Below are positions 24,073-36,959 of a stretch of 64,000 nucleotides of DNA, piece by piece. The DNA comes from Oxytricha trifallax (taxonomy: Eukaryota > Ciliophora > Spirotrichea > Sporadotrichida > Oxytrichidae), in contig ARYC01000327.1 in NCBI GenBank assembly GCA_000711775.1, forward strand, positions 1 to 64,000, read 5' to 3'. Every line of letters begins with the position of its first letter. Positions within the stretch are counted from its first letter, which is position 1. The notes beneath the pieces were generated by a model, which was not told the origin of the DNA, made no database searches, and was given only the letters and a program-made list of their open reading frames with translations. Position numbers and translations under genes: made by a program.

Positions 24073-24130
24073 TGATGGTTTGATTTTAGTAATAAAAAGT
24101 GATATGCCAAAATTTTATTCGAGGTTAATC
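24062..24130. repeat. Dispersed repeat, copy 2
   Basis: This matches 15183-15252 in the same orientation, including TGATGGTTTGATTTTAGTA and a GTGATATG string. Confidence 0.55.
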
Positions 24131-25041
24131 ATTAACTATACAAATCAAAGTTTCCAATTTTAATATCCTTAAAATTAAAATTTGATAAATTATCAATAAT
24201 ATCATTCAAATATGATAATATTTTAAGTTTTTTGAAGCAATTTATCTGATTTTAATGTTTTATTGCTTATTTAGCATCACAATAAACTAAGATAAAGGTG
24301 AGTGAACAACAAAATATAACGATACTTAAAAAATTTAGTGATAGAGTTGAATGGAAACTTAGAAATCTTTTTAAAAAAATTTGTGAATAATGGAAAATAG
24401 TGGTCCTATAATAATTAAAAGTTGTCTTTCTAATATCTTCAAGAAGTAATAAAGCAACTATGAAGATTATCATTTGCAAATTGTTTTTTAAATATTAAAA
24501 TTAAAACATTTTTTAAAAATTAAAATTCGTTTTTTATATGATTTGAGTTTCTCAATAAAAAAAGGTTTTTTTTTTATCAATCTGTGTTTTTTTTAGATTT
24601 CACTCTTTTATAATATTAAAGTAAGTTTTGAGAAGCATTTTTGCACAAAAAAGTAAGTGTATTCAAGTGGGAATTTTCCTGCCCACATACAATGTTTCCT
24701 TTGCCTTCTGAACTTTACTCCTCTCAAATTATTATAAAATAAAGCGTATAAATGAATATTTCAATTTAATTCAAAATTAAAAATAGAATAATTTCTGATT
24801 TAATGATTGATGTGAGATAATATGGTCTTAATACGATTTTTTTTTATGATTAGTTGGCACTTATTTTTCATTTGTAATTGATATACTTGATAAATATTTC
24901 TATTTTTAATTCATAACCCATAAAAAAAGTTACTGTTCTTATTTTTAATTTAAGATAACAATTTTAAAGCTTTTTGAATTTTTCCTTTAAATTATTTGCA
25001 TTAATTTATACAATAATGATTTGATTTACTTTCGTTGCTGC

Positions 25042-25062
25042 TCTTTCAAATACCACCACAAA
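25042..25062 (+). CDS. Very small MDS
   Basis: This encodes L-S-N-T-T-T-K. Pointer CACAAA (25057-25062, 25917-25922) joins in frame. The IES is 25063-25922. Coding-like DNA continues to about 25080, so the boundary is tentative. Confidence 0.45.
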
Positions 25063-25221
25063 ATCCATTCAAAACAATTCAATTTATATTTATGATTTTT
25101 GTATAAATACTCTAATTATAAAAAATCACTCTAAATATATTATAAATTTTTTTAAATACAATACAAAAGCATATTACAAATAATAATTTATATCCTATCT
25201 TTAATTACAAATAGGTAAAAC

Positions 25222-25613
25222 AAAAAGGGGGGGGGGAAGTTTCTTGTACTGGTTTATGATAGAAAAAAGTTTAGGGAAGTTTCCTGCACTTTAAATTTTT
25301 TAAAAAATTATTAAATTAATCTTTGTAACAACTATTAACAAACTTCCGAACTAATTTCATTGTTACAATTTTACTTAATTTATTAATTAATTAATCAATA
25401 TCTCTATTTAGATTCCAACAACTCTCAAATATTTCATCTGATATTAGTAGATTTCTGACTCTTAACCATTATATTGTCCTCTCTATATTCATCATAGTAA
25501 CTCCAAATATTTTATCCAATTGTTATTAAAATCTGATTCAATTTATCTTGTACATTTATGTAAAATTCATTAAATTTTACATATAAATAAAAAAAGTGCA
25601 GGAAACTTCCCCC
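25222..25613. mobile_element. MITE-like element, copy 1
   Basis: Inverted ends contain GGGAAGTTTCCTGCACTTT (25271 and following; an internal duplicate begins near 25227 after a run of G) and GTGCAGGAAACTTCCCCCC at 25595-25613. There is no coding capacity. The interior matches the copy at 43.26-43.71 kb when inverted. It lies inside the IES 25063-25922. Confidence 0.65.
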
Positions 25614-25922
25614 CAAAAAACTCTATACTCTGAAAGAAACAAATTTAAGAAGTCGATTAATTTTCATATCATTAACTTAGGCTTTAGAGTAAAAAATTCT
25701 TTAAAATTTTAACTTAAATGGTTTTAAAATATGGATAAAATTAAAAAAAAATATCATCATAATAAAAACCTTATTTTAATAAAAGTTTTATTTAAAAAAT
25801 AGAGTACTATTTATTTAATTATTATTATTATTTTAATTCAAATTTATTTAAATTTTAAAGCTTTAAATTTTATTTTTTTTTAATTTGAGTATATTTTGAT
25901 TTTTTTATATTACTGTCACAAA

Positions 25923-25956
25923 GACTTTGACAGTTAACGTCCACGGTCTATAAATT
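25923..25956 (+). CDS. MDS of the large plus-strand gene
   Basis: This encodes T-L-T-V-N-V-H-G-L. Pointer ATT (25954-25956, 26112-26114) is only 3 bp but keeps the frame. The IES is 25957-26114. Confidence 0.5.
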
Positions 25957-26114
25957 AAAAATATTTAAAAATGTATTTAATAAAGGAAATTAACTTCAAA
26001 ATAAGATTAGTATAAACTCATAATTTTATATAAAATAAGCATGTCTTGAGAAACTTGATTACTTCTCTGGACAGCTAAAATTATAATTTTAAAATTATTT
26101 ATATAATACAGATT

Positions 26115-26185
26115 TCAACCAGCGAGTACGAATATGACTTTGAATATGATGTTCATGAACAAGAGGCTGAATTCTCCATGGATCT
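26115..26185 (+). CDS. MDS of the large plus-strand gene
   Basis: This is a very acidic, Tyr-rich piece (S-E-Y-E-Y-D-F-E-Y-D). Pointer GATCT (26181-26185, 26292-26296) joins in frame. The IES is 26186-26296. Confidence 0.7.
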
Positions 26186-26296
26186 TTTAAAAAAATACTG
26201 ATAAATAAAATTTTCATTAAAATATAGCGAAATAGTGAAATTGCATTGAATATATAAAAAGGAATAAAAAGCAAGAATATTTAGAAATATAGATCT

Positions 26297-26365
26297 ACCT
26301 GAGGGTATTTTAATTCCAAGTGGAGGTGGTAGAATTACTCTTTTCCCATCAACATTCAAAAATTA
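26297..26365 (+). CDS. MDS of the large plus-strand gene
   Basis: This encodes L-P-E-G-I-L-I-P-S-G-G-G-R-I-T-L-F-P. The 3' join is unresolved; no clear partner was found before 32.5 kb. Confidence 0.6.
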
Positions 26366-26544
26366 TTTAGTTGATGATTTAGTAAATAGAAAGTTTGCAA
26401 ATATCAATAAAAATAATTAATTAAATATATCTTAATCAATTTTATAGAAATTAATAAGTTTAAGTAAGTCTTTTGAGTTATCTATTGTTTAATTTTAATG
26501 ATTGAGAAACTTATAAATTTGAATATTAATAATAATATATGAAT

Positions 26545-27000
26545 CTAAGAATTCGGGATGCAGGGTTCGTGTTGTTGCCCTAATATTATTAACAACCATT
26601 TTTTGATGAGTTTTATAGTTGATATATAATCAATTTTCTTTTGATCTACTAATACAGAGCTTGAGGTTCAATTTTCTTACTACATATAACCTACCTAACT
26701 AGGGAATATTTACCTTCTTACTGTTTATTATATTGTTGTTTTTAATACTCCATTTAGTTTTAAATCCAAATGTATCTATGAGGACATTTTTCCTGTTAAC
26801 CCAATCCGAAAGTATAATTAAAATATAAATACGTAAGAGACTTTCCAATTGGATAAGTATGCTAATCTCAAGCATTTATTTTTAGTCTTTTAATTTCTAG
26901 CAAATGTAAATTGTTAAACTTATCAATGCAAAAAATATATTTTCATTAAAAACATGAAAAAGTATATTGCTCAAGCTTTGATAAATGTACAAAATTTATG
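26545..27000 (+). pseudogene. Possible decayed coding region
   Basis: A frame is open from about 26,640 to 27,000 with TAA/TAG as Gln, including Y-E-D-I-F-P-V-N-P-I-R-K-Y. A GC-richer patch at 26,550-26,580 encodes G-S-C-C-C-P in another frame. It is not recognised and may be a relic in an IES or contain an MDS. Confidence 0.3.
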
Positions 27001-28050
27001 AAAATTAATTTCTCATTTCTAAAGTTTTGTAATAACAAAATATTCTTTAAATTAAAATTTTCTGTTCTTAATAATATGTGAAAACAGAATATATTTTAGG
27101 TACTTTTCCCATTCATAAAAGTAATATATACCCCCTAAATAATTATCTCTTTCTTGATAAAAGCTAAAGTCTTTTGGCAAATTTTAAAATCCAGCTATTT
27201 TAATTATATATATAAAACTAGTCAAAAACTCATAACTGCACAAATAAATTTGCTTTAACTATTGTTATTAAATTTTATCCAATTATTTAATTTGAATGTG
27301 TTCTTTTAATATTAAATTGTTTGTTTATATTATTTAATAAAAAGAAACACATAAATAGCTTATGGGAAATATCAAATTTATAATTCTTGAAAAATATAAA
27401 CATAAACTTGCAATTAATTTTATATTTATTGATTTCACGATATTAATTTTCCTCTTAATCTAATATTTTCAAAAATAATTAGTTTTATTTATTTTAATAT
27501 ATACTTTTATTAGTTTAAATAAAATATTTCTTTAAATTCATAATAATAATTAGGATACTTAATTGCTCAAGCTAGACATGTCATGATCTCCAATTTAAGT
27601 AATTAAAAATTTGGATATTAAATAATTGAAAATAAAATTAAAATATAAATTTATAGTAATTTTTGTTGAAAATAAATTGAATATAATTTATTATAAAATC
27701 ATAATTTAAATTGAATGTTGTAGACAGAATTTAAACCACAAATTAAAAAATTAATTCTTTAAAATTAATAAAGTTTTAATAATTTATTGAGGTAAAAGGT
27801 TTCCAACAATTCTTACCTATCAAAACACTTTTAGATTTTTTTCATAATAATAATAAATTTGATTTAATAGGTATTTTATTTTTTATAAGAACATAAATCT
27901 ATTTATTTCTTTTTTAGAGTAACTATAAGGTAACTTAAAAATTCCAGAGATCAAAATTTCTAGACATTATATATTAATCAGTATTATTTATTAGTGAGCT
28001 ATAGATACATCTTTTTTTAAAAACTATTTTAGTTAGTAGGTATTAGATAT
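27001..28050. other. AT-rich DNA without visible gene
   Basis: No coding signal or repeat structure was found. Confidence 0.35.
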
Positions 28051-28059
28051 ATATATATA

Positions 28060-28430
28060 ATAAGTCTATAGGGTCTACTGGTTTACTGACAAGGTCTGAA
28101 CTGCCAGTGTTAGTGGTGGCTCTGAATATTATTTACGATTCTTGTAATGTAAAATTGTTATCATCACCGTGTCTGATCTAGTTGATTTAGTTGCTGCTTA
28201 CATTGTCATCGTTACCAGTGTATATACCTCTTCCGTGCATTTTGTTGTTTAGCCATTCACTGTAGTCTCAGTTCCACTTTGGAGTAGTGGTACTTGGCGC
28301 TTCCGAGCAAACTTTGCGTCCTGTGCAGTAGAGTAGGTTGGCTTGCTCGAGGGACCATGTAACTGGCACCTCACTCCATCAGCACCCAAACTTTTAGAGA
28401 TGTTCCATATTGCTCCTCTCTCACTAATAA
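28060..28430. other. GC-rich island, coding but strand uncertain
   Basis: A 370-bp block of about 45% GC is abruptly bounded by 15-20% GC DNA. The plus frame after a TGA at about 28,097 stays open to the end of the block (A-S-V-S-G-G-S-E-Y-Y-L-R-F-L near the start). One minus frame is open throughout and another nearly so. I cannot decide whether this is an MDS of the large gene or of another gene. Confidence 0.4.
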
Positions 28431-28949
28431 ATAATACTCAACATAAATATATTCTTTAATATATTTACTATAAACAAACTCACTTTATAAATATTTTATT
28501 TCCATACACAATTTATATAAGATTTTAAAAAAAGCAAATATTAATTTTAATTGAAAAAAATTAAGATTTCTAAAATATAAATTATTTAAAATTGAAAATT
28601 AAAATTAGTGAAAGTTAACATTGTGCTTGTTTATAAGAATTTAATTAAAAATAATTAATATTTTTTTATCGTTTTTATAGAGTCAAAGAATAAATTAAAT
28701 AATTTTATTTTTTATGGGAATTTTTTTATTTATTGTACTCTCAAAATTTTTCTTGATACTTTATAATTTTAGCTATAAACACAGTTTATTAAGAAACATT
28801 TTAGATTTTTAATAATATTTAAAAATTAAACTCAGTTTAAGTTATTAAATAATAAAATATTTCCCAAAACTTAATATTAAATCTTTATTATTAATAATTG
28901 AGGTTTTAAATGCTCAATGATTTAAACTTTAAATTTAAAATTATTAATA

Positions 28950-30400
28950 TTATTGCTAATAATAATAATAATTATATGATCACATTGAGGTCTCTGGTGG
29001 GGACCCCCGATCTTAATAAGCATAGGGGTTAATCCCTTTAAGTTAGTTGAGGGAGATTTTCTCCGTGTATACTAAGTCTTCATCTTCTCTTTCTTCCATT
29101 TCCTTTGCCTCTCTGTGTTCTTCTCTTTTGTGGTCTTCCTTCTATAGTTTAGGATTTAGATTTAGTTGCCTGTGTCCTTGAATTTGAATTGAGTATCAAA
29201 GTTTCTGACATTAATTGAAAATTTCAAGTTTTTGGATGATATTGGATCTCTACATCTTGTGGTAAGTAGTTATGTAAGGTCACTTTTTAGGAAGTATACA
29301 TGTTTTTTCAAGACATTTCACATAGATTTACACTTTACTGAAATTTTTTGTTCTTAAATGCATTAGCCTAGAGTTCCGTTTTCCATATTGACTATCTTGA
29401 TGAGTTTGTTGAGGTCAAGGTTGGTATAGATTGCAGTTATAATGTTTGAATATCTCTTAATTATTTTGAACATCTGGCTGTTAATTGTGTTCATCCAGAT
29501 TAAAATGCAAGATTTTATGGTATCGAATCTTTCTTGAAGCTACGCCTTGGTGATGGTATATATCTCCTAGTTGGATTCAATTTAATAATGAAAAATATTT
29601 TATTAATTTTCAATTTAATTAGGATCCATATTTAGTACTAAACCTTAATTTTTAATTTCTAATTAAGTTCCTATTTAGTACTAATTTTATTCTATGACTT
29701 CTTTAATGATGATTACATAGTAGACTGATTAAATGGGGGAGTTATTAATGGATAGTACTCCTCCTTAAGAGTACTATCCATGTAGTAGGTGGAGCTTTTT
29801 TAGTATGAGCTTCCTTCGTCGTATTTATCATATCTTTGTTACCGAACTACAGTCTTCCTCATTGTATGAGTAAATTACTCTTTTTGTTATGAGGTTTGCA
29901 TTTCTGTTAAGGGGTGGTTGATCTTCATCTATTGTTTAGTAAACCTCACTTTTGTGGTTACTACCCCCTTTTTGGCTTGTCTCTACCTCTCTTGAAGGTG
30001 AGGCTGGTCTTTCAAAAATGATATCTGATGATCTATATAGAGGTTGTTGGGGTTTCGTTGAAGTATGTAGGGGTTTTATGAATTTGTTGATTATTCATGC
30101 TAGCCTGAGCATCTAAAAAAGTTGTTAAGTCTATAGTTGAACTGCTTCCCAGTTGCTCTTCTCTTCAAATTAGATTTTTGTTAGGTGTATCTGAAACTGG
30201 CTGACTATTTAGAAGCCCTTTCTTATGATTTTCTGGCTAGAAATATTATAATTTCAAGAATGTGTAGTCCCCATTGACTTTTGTTTCGTTAGATGATGTA
30301 TATTGTGTATTATGTAAGGTGTTGTATTTCATTGTTTTTAATGTCACCTTATATGACATCCCTTTGTATTTTGCTCAGTATACCCATTCTGTGTTTCTTA
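28950..30400 (-). mobile_element. GC-richer insert with ATT-repeat end, minus orientation
   Basis: These 1.4 kb have raised GC and minus-strand frames rich in Ser, Thr, Gln and Lys. One runs from about 30,030 to about 29,480 and another from about 30,300 to about 30,130, with TGAs between. The minus-strand 3' end has a GGGGGTCCCC box followed by TTATTATTATTATTA at 28,957-28,972, resembling the end of the 19.0-20.6 kb insert. Probably a decayed copy of the same element family. Confidence 0.4.
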
Positions 30401-30534
30401 TTTAATACTTTAACTTATTTTATAATTAATTAATATTATTACTCTCATTAAATATTAATATTCACTAATTAAAATTTTTATTAAATGAAAGATTTTATGA
30501 GGTATATTTCTAATATAATTTTTGATTTTAAATT

Positions 30535-30635
30535 AAGTTTACTTCACAAGCTTAGAATTCTTGTCCAGTTTGTGAATAATGCAATAAATCATCCAGAATA
30601 CGGTGATGCAGATAAGTACCCAGAACTTTAATGAA
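30535..30635 (+). CDS. Possible MDS
   Basis: This encodes V-Q-F-V-N-N-A-I-N-H-P-E-Y-G-D-A-D-K-Y-P and runs into a TGA near 30,631. Joins are not resolved. Confidence 0.4.
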
Positions 30636-30639
30636 AATT

Positions 30640-32505
30640 GTAAAGTTTTCAAAAAAAATTATTAAAAATTAAATATTTTTTTTAATGAATAAATTGCATT
30701 AATAATAAAGATAATAACAAGTTAAAATTTTATTTTGTATGCATTGATTAAAATTAAATTTTAAAACCAATCAAATCGTGAATTATATGCTTAAGTTTTA
30801 TAATTAAATTGTGAAAAATGTCTAATGTAACATTGTATTTATATGATATTAGTATTACTAAAAAAAGGAAAAATAAAACAATAAATATCTTTTACTCAAT
30901 ATAAAATTTTAAATTTAAATTTTAAATTTGTTTATATCACTATTTCGAATATAATTTTTAAAATAAATTAAACATAAAGATTTCTTTTTAAAATTGACTT
31001 TTAATATTTATATGAAGTAAAAATAATTATAATTACGGTAAATTTAGAAGAATTTTCTTTATATATAATAGCAATCGATTTATATTTTTTGAAATATATT
31101 GAAACTAAAACAATTTTGTATTATAGATAATCTTAAATAGTTATATTATATTTACAAGTCAATTGTATTTATTATGACGGTAGAATTTCATCCATAATTT
31201 TGCTAAGAAATTATCAATAATTTTTAACATGAGATCAATCTCAAAACCACAAATTCAAGCAATAAATCAAATTTAAAATCTATTTGGTAGTAATTGCCAT
31301 AAAATTAATTAAATTAAATCAATACAAATCATTAGATAAGATAAAATAACTTAAAAAATAAATAGGAAAAGATTAAATCTTTGTTGTTATAGAATCCAAT
31401 AATGAAAAATCTAAATAAAATTATTTTACTTTTAAATTCTTAATATAAATATATCTTAATATTTATGATAAATTCATTATATTTGAAAAAAATGAGCAAA
31501 CTTTAATTTAAACAAGAATAGATTTTAATAAATTTCCTTAATATAATTAATATATCAAAATGGAGTATCAAAAAATCTGTTTAACAATAAATATATATTC
31601 TTAATTCTTTAATATGAAAAGATAAACATGATATCTTTAAAATGCTATTTTGTGATTAATTTTGAGCATTTCTAAGTGTTAAATAATATTGAAAAAATTA
31701 AGATAACCCTTAATTTTTCATTATAGTTTAATAAATTTCAATAGATATTTCAATAAAATAAAAAATCTGTATGGTTATAAATAATCTGTTAATTTATGTT
31801 CCAATAATTCATCATAAATCAGTATTGAGAAAATTTCGATGTTTATTATGACTATAAATAAAAAAACTTTGATTTTTATATCCCAACAATTACAGTGGTT
31901 GCTTCCGCCTAAAAAAGTAAGTTCAATGATGTATTAGGATAAATCTAAAAAGAAATTTTGATGTGCATTCAACTTCTAGAAAAAGTTGACTTCCTTCCTC
32001 CACATCTTCTTAATAAAAACTTACATTCAATTTTCTATAAAATATTATACAGACTTACCTTGTTCTTGTAGGATTTAAAAATTTTAGCTGGAAGCAACCT
32101 TAGTGAATGTTTAAACTAAAAATTTAGTCCTTAGAAATCTATATAGAACTCTTATTAATAATATTAAATTTTTCACTGCATTTTAATATATTTCCATCAT
32201 TTAAAGAAACAAGTGTAAGAATTATCTAGAATTATATTATTCGAGGAGTTATAAATTTATTTTTTTGGTAAAATTAAATAATTAGTATTCAATTTTTTAT
32301 TGCGATAATTTTTCCCCCATTAATTAATCTAATAATTGATTTACTTCAAAATATAATATGAGACCTTAATTATTTTAAAAAACCTTATATTTTAGGTCTA
32401 TATATATATATTTAAAATTTTATTTATAAAAATCTGAAATTATTTACTAATTTATATTATACAAAGAAATTATTAAGAGTCGATAAATTCAATTAATTAA
32501 TCTAA
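30640..32505. other. AT-rich DNA between islands
   Basis: Apart from the inverted-repeat element at 31.9-32.1 kb, nothing is recognised. Confidence 0.35.
31888..32112. repeat. Small inverted-repeat element
   Basis: The left end CAGTGGTTGCTTCC and the right end GGAAGCAACCTTAGTG are inverted copies with about 225 bp between outer ends. MITE-like, no coding. Confidence 0.5.
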
Positions 32506-32507
32506 TT

Positions 32508-32646
32508 GCCTCTATGGTTGCTGAAGCAAAAATGTGGATCCTCGCATTGACTCCATCAATTCAGCTCTTCAGAGTAGTTGACCCAGAAGACTCAACAGTC
32601 TTCCTTGGTTATGACTACTTCAGATTAAATCCTCTAAAATATGTAG
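32508..32646 (+). CDS. MDS of the large plus-strand gene
   Basis: This 46-codon piece includes A-K-M-W-I-L-A-L-T-P-S and V-F-L-G-Y-D-Y-F-R-L. Pointer TGTAG (32642-32646, 32815-32819) joins in frame. The IES is 32647-32819. Confidence 0.7.
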
Positions 32647-32819
32647 AGTCAAACATCAATTTAATTAATATAGATAACTTTGATTTCTAGTAATTAAATT
32701 AAAAACTATTAAATCGATAATCTATTGAAAAAATAATAGTTGTAGATTAATAATGCTAAAGATTAAAGTTTTAAGATTCTCAGATCAAATTTAAATTTTA
32801 TTTTTTATACAAAGTGTAG

Positions 32820-32841
32820 GAGATGTTCCTTTAACTTCATA
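32820..32841 (+). CDS. Small MDS
   Basis: This encodes G-D-V-P-L-T-S. Pointer ATA (32839-32841, 34369-34371) is short; coding-like DNA continues to about 32,855. The IES 32842-34371 contains a whole foldback element. Confidence 0.45.
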
Positions 32842-32979
32842 TGTTGCTATGACTATAAAAATAAATACATTTCCAATTTAATTAATTAATCATTATTTAA
32901 ATTATTAATTTATGGCAAAATAACTAAATAAAAAATGGCCTCAATGTTTGTAGTTGAAAAAAATTAAAAACCAAATATA

Positions 32980-33963
32980 TTAAGCGAGTATAATCGAAAT
33001 GAGGAGATCGTTATAAAGAAATCAAAAATGCAATGAATTAAGATTATGATCATTTCAAAGTATACTAATGTTTTTCCAACTGTAGATATTATGAATTAAG
33101 ATTAATGATTTTATATTAGCAACTTTAAATTATTAATCAAACATGGAGAATTCTAATTATTTATTTTTTTTCACTTTTCCTGATTAGTTTGTATTTTAGC
33201 GCAGTCTCTGCGATGTATCTGTAGTAATCACCAACTTTTTTAAAAAATTTCTTAGATATCTTCATCATATCTTCAGGGTATCTTCCTCAAAAAAATAAAA
33301 AGTCTAAAATATTAAAAATAGTAATAAATGCAATAACAATAACAGCAGAAGCAACAATAACAGCAGTAATTTAACTAAAATCATTAAAAAAATAGAGTCT
33401 GGAAATTTTTCCCCAAAAATCCAAATTTTCTTAAATTGTAGTCTAAAGACCTAATGATGAAGATGATATTTATGATCAAGATGATGAACATGAAAAAAAA
33501 TCATTGATTTTTAATATTTTGAAATTCCTTGAGAATTTCAACTAGACTCTATTTTTTTAATGATTTTAGTTAAATTACTGCTGTTATTGTTGCTTCTGCT
33601 GTTATTGTTATTGCATTTATTACTATTTTTAATATTTTAGACTTTTTATTTTTTTGAGGAAGATACCCTGAAGATATGATGAAGATATCTAAGAAATTTT
33701 TTAAAAAAGTTGGTGATTACTACAGATACATCGCAGAGACTGCGCTAAAATACAAACTAATCAGGAAAAGTGAAAAAAATATAGAAATATAATTCTCCAT
33801 GTTTGATTAATAATTTAAAGTTGCTAATATAAAATCATTAATCTTAATTCATAATCTCTACAGTTGGAAAAACATTTGTATACTTTGAAATGATCATAAT
33901 CTTAATTCATTGCATTTTTGATTTCTTTATAACGATCTCCCCATTTCGATTATACTCGCTTAA
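32980..33963. mobile_element. Foldback element family 1, copy 1
   Basis: This 984-bp element has long inverted arms and a loop of about 100-150 bp, and is flanked by TA on both sides (32978-32979, 33964-33965). The ends read TTAAGCGAGTATAATCG and its inverse. The loop (AATGATGAAGATGAT region near 33,450) is homologous to the loop of copy 2 at 36,960. The TA duplication fits the Tc1/mariner-like or TA-IES insertion style. No coding capacity. Confidence 0.9.
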
Positions 33964-34371
33964 TATTTAAATATTTCATTAATATGGTTATATATAATAT
34001 TTTTATTTTGATGCTTAATTTTAAAATCTACTGCATTTTATAATTTACTGCATTTAATTCACACAATACAAGATAGTCTGTAAATGATATAAAAAAATCA
34101 TAATAAAATGAAGTTAAATACTTTTAAACTAAAAGAATTTTCATAAATAATATAAATTTAATCATTCTAAATATATTTAAATAATTATGACCTACTCCAA
34201 GTTAGCTTCCGTCATAAAAATATCTTTATAATATTTATCTTTACAATTTAATTTTTAATAAATTGCAAGAATAGACATAAAAATTTCTAAGAGATTAAAA
34301 TTCCTTATTATTTAGATTTGATTTTTTGCTATATTTTTATTTCTTTAAATTTATTCAATTTTATAAATATA

Positions 34372-34444
34372 CGTCCTCGTAGAAGACACAACTGCTTTCC
34401 CAACAGCCGATGTTGAAGCACTTATTGACGAAAGCATTATTATG
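34372..34444 (+). CDS. MDS of the large plus-strand gene
   Basis: This encodes V-L-V-E-D-T-T-A-F-P-T-A-D-V-E-A-L-I-D. Pointer TTATG (34440-34444, 34973-34977) joins in frame. The IES is 34445-34977. Confidence 0.6.
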
Positions 34445-34977
34445 CAAGTATTTTAAAAGTAAATCTAACATGTTTTTATTGATTAGTAAATAAATAATTA
34501 TAGTATTTCTGATCAATTATGTTTCAACAATAAATATTTAATTACATTAGATTTTTACTATATTCTATTTAATATGAATAATTTTAGATATCCTTAGTTT
34601 TTATAATAATAATTTTTGCTAATAATTTAAGTTCATTAAAAAAATTGATAATAATTTAAATCAAAATATCAAATGCATTTCAATTCTCATAAATAAAATT
34701 TATTTCAATATTATCACTAAGATTTATATAATAAAAAGTTATTTAATATAAAAATATATAAGAATATATTAATAAATAAATGTATTTCATATTTGATAAT
34801 CAGTGTATTGATAATTAAATATCAATAATTTAATAAATTGATAAAAATCTAATGATTTTATTAAGTTTGACTTTTAAATGTCAATTAATTAAAGATTTAA
34901 TTATGATATAATTATTTTTTTATATAACATTGAATTTTTCAATTATAATTAAAACATCATTTTTGTTTTCAGTTATG

Positions 34978-35008
34978 GTTTAACTGGATCATTCGTTTAT
35001 CTAAATTT
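34978..35008 (+). CDS. Small possible MDS
   Basis: After the TTATG pointer the frame reads V-Q-L-D-H-S-F-I. The following join is unresolved. Confidence 0.35.
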
Positions 35009-35589
35009 TTAATTAACTTAAATAAATTAATATTTTTAATCACTTATTAAATTGCTGTTAATAATTAATAATTAATAAATTAATTAAATTTCATATAATT
35101 CCTTACTCATTTTACTTTTCAAGATTATAAATCTACTTTTTAAATATAATTTCCAAAATTAAAAAAAATAGCAAATTCTTTAAAAATATAATGAAAATGC
35201 TTTATATTTTTGTTTATTGCATATCTCCAGTTTAATGAATAATTTAATGACTTTATAAATTCACATTATTTAAATTTATATTTTTTCCTAAATATTAATG
35301 CGGTTAAAGATTAACACTAAACTATACAATAAATAATAAGAAAAACAATAATAAGTCATTTAATTAGTATTTTATATTTAAAATCAACTATATTTTATTT
35401 AACATTATAATAAATTGAAAATAAAAATATCCAACTAACAACTTCATTAACAGCAATAAAAACACAAACTTTCTCTATGAAATAATTTAAGTAATTTCTT
35501 TTCTTATAAACTGCAATATTTAGTATAAAATAAATTTTATTTATAAGGACTTTGTTTGAGAAGTTGAGAGCATTTAATATGGGACCCAA

Positions 35590-36470
35590 ATTAAAAGAAT
35601 ATTATATTAAGACTCAATTAAATCATTATTCTATGTGGTGCAAGAACTTTAAAATTGAAAAGAATATTATGTTCAAAACTTCTTGTAGATACTAAATTTA
35701 TGAAAAGAAGATTTAATAATTTAGATTTTCACTCCAATAAATAAATTTGTAAATTCCTATAATTTGTGTGAGTATTTGCATAACAGATATTATTAATGAA
35801 GATTCCTTCTTGACACAGTTGTAAATATTTAAGAAAATGATGCAGAAAGTATTGCTAATAAGTTATTCTAACAATAATATCAGTTGGCGAAAAATTTTAT
35901 TAAATATATCTTCTTGTAGTAATAGAATTTCTCTTTCTAGCTTTGTTAGTGAATCTAAAATGAATTGAGGACTCTAGAAATATTTAAAAAGATTAATTAT
36001 AAGAAGAAGCCCAAATACTCACTATTAATTTACTGTTTAAATTTTATGATAAAAATGCTGAAGTATTTTCCTTTAACTAAAAGAATTCGTTTTAGTTATG
36101 CAATAATTATTTAAAAATTACTCCAAAAGGTATTATATCAAGAGTTATATAAAAAGTGAAAGTATAATAGAAAACTCTTTGAGAATCTGAAAATAACTAA
36201 ATTACTCCAAAAAAATGAAGAAATAGACATCCAAAAGGCAATATATAAGGATACAGGCTTTTTATTTATTTTTATGACTAAAACTCAGGAAAAAATTCTT
36301 AAGTTTATTACTGTTAAAACTTACTTAAAGAAAAACTAAACTGGCTTTTTTTATCTTACTTCATTGATTGATATTATTGAGTTATTTATTAGTAGAAGGT
36401 ATTTAAGTGTTATTCTAAAAAGTAATTTTAATCAAACGGATGACTTAAGATAAGAATTATATATTTGATA
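35590..36470 (+). pseudogene. Decayed ORF of unknown identity
   Basis: With TAA/TAG as Gln, three consecutive open stretches cover about 880 bp, separated by TGAs near 35,960 and 36,165 that need frame changes. The product is rich in Leu, Ile, Lys and Ser and includes N-L-R-T-L-E-I-F-K-K-I-type and F-L-F-I-F-M-T-K-T-Q segments. The spacing of Leu and Ile suggests repeats, but no family is recognised. Its AT content and breaks suggest a relic inside eliminated DNA. Confidence 0.35.
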
Positions 36471-36959
36471 TTTTTTAATTATTGAAGTCTGCTTAATCAT
36501 CGATAGCCTCCATTCATTTAAACTAATTGAAAACTTATTGTTATAAATAAATATCCTAAGGATTACAACAATCAAAATATATTAAAAGAAAGATTAATTT
36601 ATTATTTGAAATATATTTCTTATAAAAAATAATGAAAAAATTAAGAATATTAATATCTTTTATTAATGGAACATCTTTTTTTAAAAAAATAGATTGTCTT
36701 TTCTCATTTGAATCTGTATTATATCAGAAATGCCCTAATATATCCTGATGATATATTATGTTTAATTCATTTTTTATTAAAAAAATTATATTTATATCAA
36801 CTTATAAAGATATTTTTGATAATTAAATGTTGAAGACAATATCCTAGCTGCATTTTATCTTAAAATTATAACTAATTTAATTTTAATTAAAATTGCTGGA
36901 ATAAATTTAAATTTAGTTTGGAATTGAATTTTTTTTTATTATATATCAATTTCATAGTA

